Of a DNA stretch of 7,564 bases, positions 1 to 6,800 are shown one piece after another. The translations under genes and the position numbers were made by a program. How positions within the stretch are numbered: the stretch's first letter is position 1; each line of letters starts with the position of its first letter. Origin of the DNA: JAFGPJ01 sp964612465 (lineage in GTDB: Bacteria; Planctomycetota; Phycisphaerae; Sedimentisphaerales; Anaerobacaceae); assembly GCA_964612465.1 (NCBI GenBank), contig CAZTDF010000212.1, positions 1-7,564 on the forward strand, read 5' to 3'. Below the pieces are notes generated by a model. That model worked only from the letters and a program-made list of their open reading frames with translations. It was not told the origin of the DNA and made no database searches.

Positions 1-82
1 CGGTTATTGATTATTTCTTCGTGGTTCTCATTGCCCTTCGTTGCCTTTGTAATTTACCCCATGAGATTACGGCTTGAAAAGG

Positions 83-123
83 TTGACTGTTTCTAATAAA
101 CTAATAGTCATATTGCGTACAAT
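83..123 (+). promoter_or_regulatory. Possible promoter region of the 214-residue gene
   Basis: TTGACT at 83-88 matches a -35 box well. The best -10 partners are poor: TCATAT at 108-113 lies at a long 19-bp spacing, while TACAAT at 118-123 is a good hexamer but 29 bp away. At least one promoter must lie here or to the left of the window if the gene is expressed. The exact elements are a guess, and planctomycete promoters need not follow the E. coli consensus. Confidence 0.25.
84..110. repeat. Bulged inverted repeat with internal direct repeat CTAATA
   Basis: TGACTGTTT at 84-92 can pair with AAAC at 98-101 and then AGTCA at 106-110. This makes nine base pairs around a CTAAT loop, with a four-base bulge (TAAT, 102-105). 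The hexamer CTAATA also occurs twice in the same direction, at 93-98 and 101-106, 8 bp apart. It sits where an operator or 5'-leader structure would be expected. The pairing is visible, but it is AT-rich and could be chance. Confidence 0.3.
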
Positions 124-142
124 TAAATACAAATTACACAAC

Positions 143-148
143 AAGGAG
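143..148 (+). promoter_or_regulatory. Ribosome binding site AAGGAG
   Basis: AAGGAG lies 8 bases before the ATG at 157 and is a near-perfect Shine-Dalgarno sequence. It fixes the start of the 214-residue gene and is strong evidence that this frame is translated rather than a shadow. Confidence 0.8.
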
Positions 149-156
149 AGCAGATC

Positions 157-801
157 ATGATAGAGAAATATTTTAGAGCGGGAATCAGGTACAAGTGGAC
201 TAAGCCGAGGGATGCGGCAGGCCCGACAGATGGCACCATTGTCGAGAGCAGGGAAGCTCCCACCCCCATGATCTATGATGGTCTGGACGGCCAGTTGATA
301 GACCCGTTCCTGCTGCAAACCAATGTGAGTACCCTGGGGCTTACGATGCGTATGCCTATCCAATATGCCTGGCTGGACTATGCCCCCGGCCGGACCGCCA
401 GGTTGCCTATCGGCCCCTATGACGTACTTACCGGCTATATGAGCGGCTGCATAATTGCGCATTGGTCAGATAAGGGATTGCGTTATGCCGGGCATGTGGG
501 AACGATAGATAATCCCAATGTCGACCGCCAGGTGAAAAGAACTTTCGCCTTCGCCATGTCTAAGGATACCAAGGGCTTCGATCCATTCGGAGCCTGGCCG
601 ACTAATGAAATTGCGGCGGCGGTCGGTAAGATCAAGCCCATGCCCCAGGCGAAAATATTTGCCCTTGTGACGACGCGCGGAGAATTTTACTCGATTCTCA
701 TGCTGTCGCTGCCGAATAATGAGTGGTGTGCCGGGGGCGTCAAACAGGTTCAGCCGATAAATCACGACCAGTTAAAATTGAGGATGGTTAGGGAGGGCTG
801 A
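157..801 (+). CDS. Uncharacterised 214-residue soluble protein
   Basis: I do not recognise a named family. The protein has no signal peptide and no membrane segment, so it is probably cytoplasmic. The N-terminal third is rich in charged and proline residues. The middle (residues 84-118) reads PIGPYDVLTGYMSGC, then an apparent beta-hairpin ending in YAGHVGTID. C98, H102 and H113 are the only residues that look like a possible reactive or metal-binding cluster. Residues 165-199 look like paired strands (AKIFALVTT, FYSILMLSL, EWCAGGVKQV), so the fold is probably alpha/beta. The start is fixed by AAGGAG at 143-148. The last 14 bp, including the TGA stop, overlap the end of the minus-strand M56 gene, and no terminator fits between them. 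No function should be inferred from the neighbour. Translation is likely real given the ribosome binding site and coherent composition; enzymatic activity through C98/H113 is speculation. Confidence 0.82.
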   Translation: MIEKYFRAGIRYKWTKPRDAAGPTDGTIVESREAPTPMIYDGLDGQLIDPFLLQTNVSTLGLTMRMPIQYAWLDYAPGRTARLPIGPYDVLTGYMSGCIIAHWSDKGLRYAGHVGTIDNPNVDRQVKRTFAFAMSKDTKGFDPFGAWPTNEIAAAVGKIKPMPQAKIFALVTTRGEFYSILMLSLPNNEWCAGGVKQVQPINHDQLKLRMVREG

Positions 802-3800
802 AGCCGCTTTTCTCGTCGGAGTGTTTGAACTTCTCTTCGAGCTTTATTACGAGAGGGTCGTTGGGATCTATGGGCTGGGGTTTTGGTGGAGCTTTTTTGG
901 GTGGATTGATGACCGGCTTGACCATTATTAAGAGATATTTGGTTTCCTCGGTTTTGGTCGGGCTGCTGAATAGCCCCCCGATTAACGGCAAATCGGACAA
1001 TCGAGGTTTTTTGGGCTCCTTTTTCTGCTCGATTATTTTCTTGCCGGTGATGAGCAGCGTCTTGCCATCCGGGACAGTGCAAGGCGTTTTTATGCGATCG
1101 ACGTCGACTTGGGGAATCTTCTGCACTTTTCCGTCCGGACCGGTCTGTTCCCTAATGCCCTGGAGCCGGCGATACTCCCATTCAAAATCCAGCTCAACGT
1201 TCTTACGATCCGGCGTCAGGTTCGGCGTCAGCCGGACAGTGGTACCCAACTCTATACGATTGGATTTTGATTCAGACTCCACGGATGAGCCGTTCGGTTC
1301 GACAGGTGCTATTAACATAAAATGTTCGGAATCGGTTATATGTATTTCAAATTTCTTGCCGGCCATGGCGAGGACCTGGGGCTTGTGGAGCATTTGGATG
1401 TCCTTGTGAGTCGACATACGCGCCGCAACGACCCGGAGCAGCAAGTCTTCATGGAGTTGGTCGACTACGAAACTGGCAGAATCGTCGGAGGCATGGACGA
1501 GATAGTCCGCCCAGTCTTCTGAGCTTGCCGCCGAATTCGGATCGAGACCGATGTATTTCATGAACTCATCGCTCACCGTCAGAATCTTTATGTCGATCAT
1601 GATTTGATCTTTATCGGTGCCCCGATCCTTTTGTCTTCCAGACTTGATAAACTCGACACGGCCGTCGTTGAACAAGATGTTCGTGCCCTTTGTCGCTACT
1701 GCCTGCCTGTTGTCACGGGCCAACCACATATCCGGCGGATCGGCAACCGTCCTTCCCTTGCCGTAATACGTGACATTTTGCTGAGCCCATGCAAATTCCT
1801 CAGTCTTCAGATACGGCTTTACTTGCGCCAGCGAATCCGGATATTTGTCATTGTGATCGTTCGTATAAATGAGCAGCGCTTTGCCTAATTTAGATAGTTT
1901 TTTAGAGTGTTCGACTTGCATATCTATTTCTGCAATAAGTTTCTTGACCATCTGGCGCATATCCGGCCTGCCGAAGATTATAATTTGCCTTGTGCGCTCT
2001 AACGGCTGGATATGAACACTCTCGCGTAAATCTTTCTCCAGCATCTGTTGCAACGCTTTATTTATATGTTCTGCCACTTCCATGACATCGGCATATCGTA
2101 TTAACACTACTTCGTACTCTTTATTAACTGTGGCTTCATCCTTAACATCAATTCCATTTAGTTGATTGCCGGCGGTGTCTACTATTGTCGGCGTCAGAAT
2201 GACCAGTATCTCTGAGGCAGGCACTTCCAATTCCTTAGCGGCCTTATCGGGCTCAGTGAGAAGCCCTGCTTGTTTCATGCCGCTGATGATTCCGCTTTCG
2301 CCGGGACTAAGGCGAATCTGAGTGGAAATTTCGAGTTTATTGATAATGGGTGTTTGTTCATCGTCCCGGCGTATCGATTCTGAACTAAGGGCAGCTTCGA
2401 ACTGCAAGTCTATTTTGCCGTTCTCAAGAACGTTCGGAGTAATCTGGATTGAGTCTTGATTTGCTTTGATTATTGCCGCTTGCCCGTCGACGACTTCCAG
2501 CGTCGGGCGCAACAGGATTTTCATATAGCCTTTTGAGGTCATCATATCAACCAGGACCTTAAACATCTCTTGTGTCACTCGTTTGTCACTGCCTGATTCA
2601 CCCTCGATTGCTGCTGTGGTATCCGCAGCTTTTCTGAGCAAATCTACTGCATCGGTGGAGCTGCCGAAGGTTGGGCCCAGGAGATTCCTGGCCGCTATGG
2701 TTGTTTCCCTGTCCATTTTCAAATCAGGAAACACTTCGACCACAGACAAGTCAATCCGCACTATCGTTTTATCCTCCATAGATGGTGCGGCACTTTTTAT
2801 CAGCATAGGATCGCGGGAGTTATTAATCACGGATTCTTCCGCCGGCAAATTGTCACGCGATCTTTGCTCCTCAAGGTTTATGTCAACCGACAGATCATTT
2901 TCTATGGTAATCTGTCGCTTATCAAACCGCGTATCATAAATCTGCCCCCAAGTAAAGGTCACCGGGTCCAGGTCCTTATCGTAGGTAGTGAAAAGCCGGT
3001 ATTGGCCGCTGGGGATGCCGGTAATTCGGAATTTTCCATTGCGATCGGTCCAATCCCACTTAATGGATTCATTCGGCAATGGTATCCGCACGCTTGCTAT
3101 CTCGACCGCTTCTCCGTCGACCGTGACAACGCCGGTCAGTGTGAATCCCTCCTCGTCGCCGAAATTCAACTCGGTCCTGTAGCCCAGCTCAAGGTTGATT
3201 TGCTTCTGAGCCATATTTAGATTCCCTTTTGGTGACATGACCGAAATTGAGTATCTTCCCGCAGGTAAATCAGCGAATCTATATAAACCATTCTCATCGG
3301 TTCTCGTATTAAGAGCCGGCGGGCGGGAATCCTGCTTGCTCGTTTGATCGCTACGAATATGTGCAATTACTCTGGCCCAAACGACATTCCGGCCATCCTG
3401 CGAAACTCGCCCGAATACTTCTGCCTTGCGCTGATCATCCGTTTTTTCTTGCGGCTTATCCGCTGACTCACCCGGCCTGGAATTCCCAGCGAAGTTGGCG
3501 CCCTCGGCTCTATTTAATACATCGTTAGTGCCGTTTGCATGGAGTTTCTCATCGAGCTGCTCGATGTTGAAGCCTTCGGCGCGAACGACTCCTTCCTGGT
3601 CTGTTAATATAAGCCAGGGTTGTGCCCATACTCCCCAGTTAAACAGGACTTCCTCTGCGTCACCTTCGATATTTCCACAGGCAAAAGGTGTCTTGCTGCT
3701 ATCCAGCCACTGTTTGAGCTTTGCCGGTTCGACGTTTGAAGTATGGACTAAGTAAACTGCAACATCCTTCTCGGAAAGCTCTTTTTCTCGTTTGGCAAGC

Positions 3801-6800
3801 TCACTGACCAAATTCCGAGACGGCCGCTGGTTCATATCCCAGAAGCAGATTAAAGTTGGTTTTCCTTCAGCTTGTTTAAAATCATCTATATTTCGAATAT
3901 TGTCAGGTTCCGGCAGTTTTTTTCCGAGTAGCGGCTCCGGCAGCGGCTCCGGCACTAACGCACTCGGAGTAACAATCAAAAAGAAAGTCGGTTCGCCACG
4001 CTTTAGCCGGCAAATGACAACAGGCTCACCGTTCTTGGCTGTGAACTCGGTGACAAAGATTTCCGGCCGAACAGGTATCTGATAATCATAGCCGGGCCGG
4101 TACTGTCGTGTCTCAAAGTCAGGACCTTGTTGTCTGGTCGCCAGCTCGATGTGAACCTTTTCGCCGCTCTCGATAATTTTGGCATGAATCTTGAATTTCC
4201 ATCCAACCTCAAGATGCTGAAGCTGTGGAGCGAACTTTCCCGGTTCGCCTTCTATCGGTTCGTAGTGGCGGATAAAGAACTCTTCTTTAGTTATGGTTAT
4301 TGCCGAGTTATCGTTGTTGAGCATTAACACTTGCGGATTTGCTATTTGCTGTGCGTCTTTGAGTTCTTGTCTTAACCTCAATAATCGACCGGCGATTTCG
4401 TAGCCGTTCCGGACGAGTAATTCGCTCGTTAGACTCTCGTTTGGCTCAAATATATTTTTAATGGTGTCCGCCGGTATCTTGATAAGATTCACATCAAGCA
4501 TGATTTGCCCGCCGCCCTGTTGCTCAGCGGTTGTTTCTTTCGGTGCCGGCACAGTTTCCCCTCGACTGACTCCTATAAGCACATCATTTGTGCATCTGCC
4601 CGATACGACGTCCACATCAACGGAAGGGAAGTCACCCTGTAAAAGATATTCGCCGCTTTGCAGGCCGCCAATAGCGAACGTTCCATCTTCTGCCGAGGTA
4701 CATGCGAAACGTTCGTTCGATTCCGGAGAAGAATCCGGCACCGCGGCCAGTTGCACTCCCGATATTCCTTTGCCCGTATTGATATCGATGATTCGACCTT
4801 CAATGCGCCCTTCGTCATTCTCAACGGCGGCATCGGTTTGTATGTTAGCGTGCGTATCTGGATTTATAATAATTGTTTTGGCGTCGGGAACGTTGTTGAT
4901 AAAGTATTGAATTTGTTTTCCGATTGTGTCGAGCGTTTCGAGGTCTATGTCATCGATCAGCCAGTTCACTTTTTGATCCAGAATTATCTTTTTGAGGTGA
5001 AATATTACTGAGCATGTCCTTCCGTCGGCCTGGATGACCGAGCTTATTGCCAGGGAATTCCATTCGCCGATACATGCCGCGACGATTTTGGCGTCCTGCC
5101 CCTGCAATATCTCTCGCATATCCTTTGTTTGTGCCGCTACGGCTGTGTCGGGATATGCATACTCGGCGGCTTTTTCATCGTTTCCCGCCAGTGCGGCGGC
5201 GATATAACTTTCCACCGATTCACAAACGCTTTTAGAGTCGTTGCCGGATTCGTCGGCTGAGCTTCCGTCAGCGTATTTCTCTAAAATTCTGTCCAATTGT
5301 TCTTGCTCTGTAGTGTCAGAGAGCTGAAAAGTCTCATCAGGTATAGCGGATAGATCGTTGAGGTTGCTCTCGTTTTCCGGCAATGGTGTTACGGCGATTT
5401 CAAAGGCGGCAGCTTTGGAAAGTTTCTCATCGCGGCCAAATGAAAAATCCAGTTCGCTACTAAAATAGAGCGGAATCCCAGAACGAATGTAGCCGCCAGT
5501 ATTATGCACGGATGAGGCTTGAGCCAACCTTTTTCCTTTGTCGTCGAGAAGACGGACGATAATCTGCCATTTGGCCTTTGGCCAGGAAGCATATGCAATT
5601 TTGAGTTTTGCAGAAACGTTACCTCTGAATAATGACTTTTGAAACTTAATAGAGTTAGCGTAAACAGTTGCAAGTTCCTTATGTTGTCCGGTTTCATCCG
5701 TGCCCCATCCTTTTTCGCTCCTATAGTACTTCTGTTTGAATTGGCCGGTTGCATTTTGCCTGATGTATATATCCCTGTTGAATTCAAGTGGCGCCGTAAA
5801 GAAATACTCTTCACATGGCTTCTCCAGAGTAGATGTACCCTCACTAATGCAACTAAGATACTTAAAGCCTAATTCCCTGCTCAAAATCGAGATCCGAGTT
5901 TTCACATCGTTTAGCTTTTCGGAGCTAAAACTATCCGCAGCAAGCACCAATTTCAGTCCGGTATTCTCAGGCTCAGGCACATCGGCCAATAGTGAGCCGA
6001 ATTGATCCAAGGTAATAGTCTGTCCTTCGAATGACATACCTTGCTCGGTCAGTGTAAGGGTAACACTCTTTCTCGGCTTGCTTGTTTTGCGAACTTTGAC
6101 CTCGCGACTTTCGTTAAGCTCGGGCACCTCAACTACAGGAATTTTAGTTTTAACAGCAGTTCGCTGGTTTATTTTAAGATTATTGATCGAGGCCGCCATA
6201 CGCGGCTGACTTTCCTCATCCTGCCTATAGGTGGCATTCTCGAAAAGCCACAATCCGGGTTCATAGAAACCGAACTTCCAATGATATAGATTGATGTCAT
6301 TACCGACAGTAATCTTAAGAGGCACATAGTGACTTTCATCAGTGGCAACATATTCTGAGAAATATTCTACCAGCCAACCTGCCTTTACTTTTACGGGGAT
6401 TATCTTTTTAGCGTCCAGCCACAAGCTACCCGTCTTCACTTGCCCCGAGAAATATCCTCGCCAACTGTGTGATATTCCATTGCCACATTCGATTTCTGTA
6501 AAATCTCTAAAGATAAAATCCAACTGAATTAATTGCCGGTCTTTCCGGATTTTCCTGATGATGGTTGACGAAGGATCGCTTATCAGTTTATGTAGGACCG
6601 AATTGTATGTAATTCCCTGCCGCCACTTTGAATTTACCCTCGCTGGGCGTTTAACTTTTATTGCTTCTCGTATAGGTTCATTACTGTCCCAGTCGTAAAG
6701 ATTGAAATCATAAGAGTAATTTTCAACTTTGGGTGAAGGAGCAATTAGCCAATAACGGTTGATTTCCGCCATCTGCTTCAGGATCTGTTGACCCTCTGCG

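Larger units (their letters stand above)
1..156. other. Non-coding leader upstream of the 214-residue gene
   Basis: This is the only stretch without a convincing gene. Its first 55 bases are pyrimidine-rich and contain CTTCGT twice (at 18 and 36), resembling the CTTCGTGGTT-type phrases I recall between genes in planctomycete genomes; that resemblance is from memory. The rest is AT-rich and leads into the ribosome binding site. A frame is open on the plus strand from base 1 to a TAA at 94-96, but it has no start signal in view and is too short to call a gene tail. Confidence 0.6.

Noticed and set aside
1..96. Open plus-strand frame from the left edge to TAA at 94-96, possible tail of an upstream gene
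   Set aside because: It is only 31 codons, has no start in view and overlaps repeat-like, pyrimidine-rich sequence; no recognisable protein text.
796..812. GGCTGAAGCC followed by GCTTTT as a terminator
   Set aside because: The stem is 3-4 bp with a very small loop, the T-run is only four bases, and the structure covers the small gene's stop codon.
825..1409. Long plus-strand open frame opposite the end of the large gene
   Set aside because: It is opposite well-conserved secretin domain C, has no ribosome binding site and its Ser/Arg-rich translation looks like a shadow of the real frame.
3917..3923. Seven-A run on the coding strand (GGA AAA AAA CTG) as a programmed frameshift site
   Set aside because: The reading frame continues with good domain text on both sides, and no stimulatory structure or useful alternative frame is apparent.
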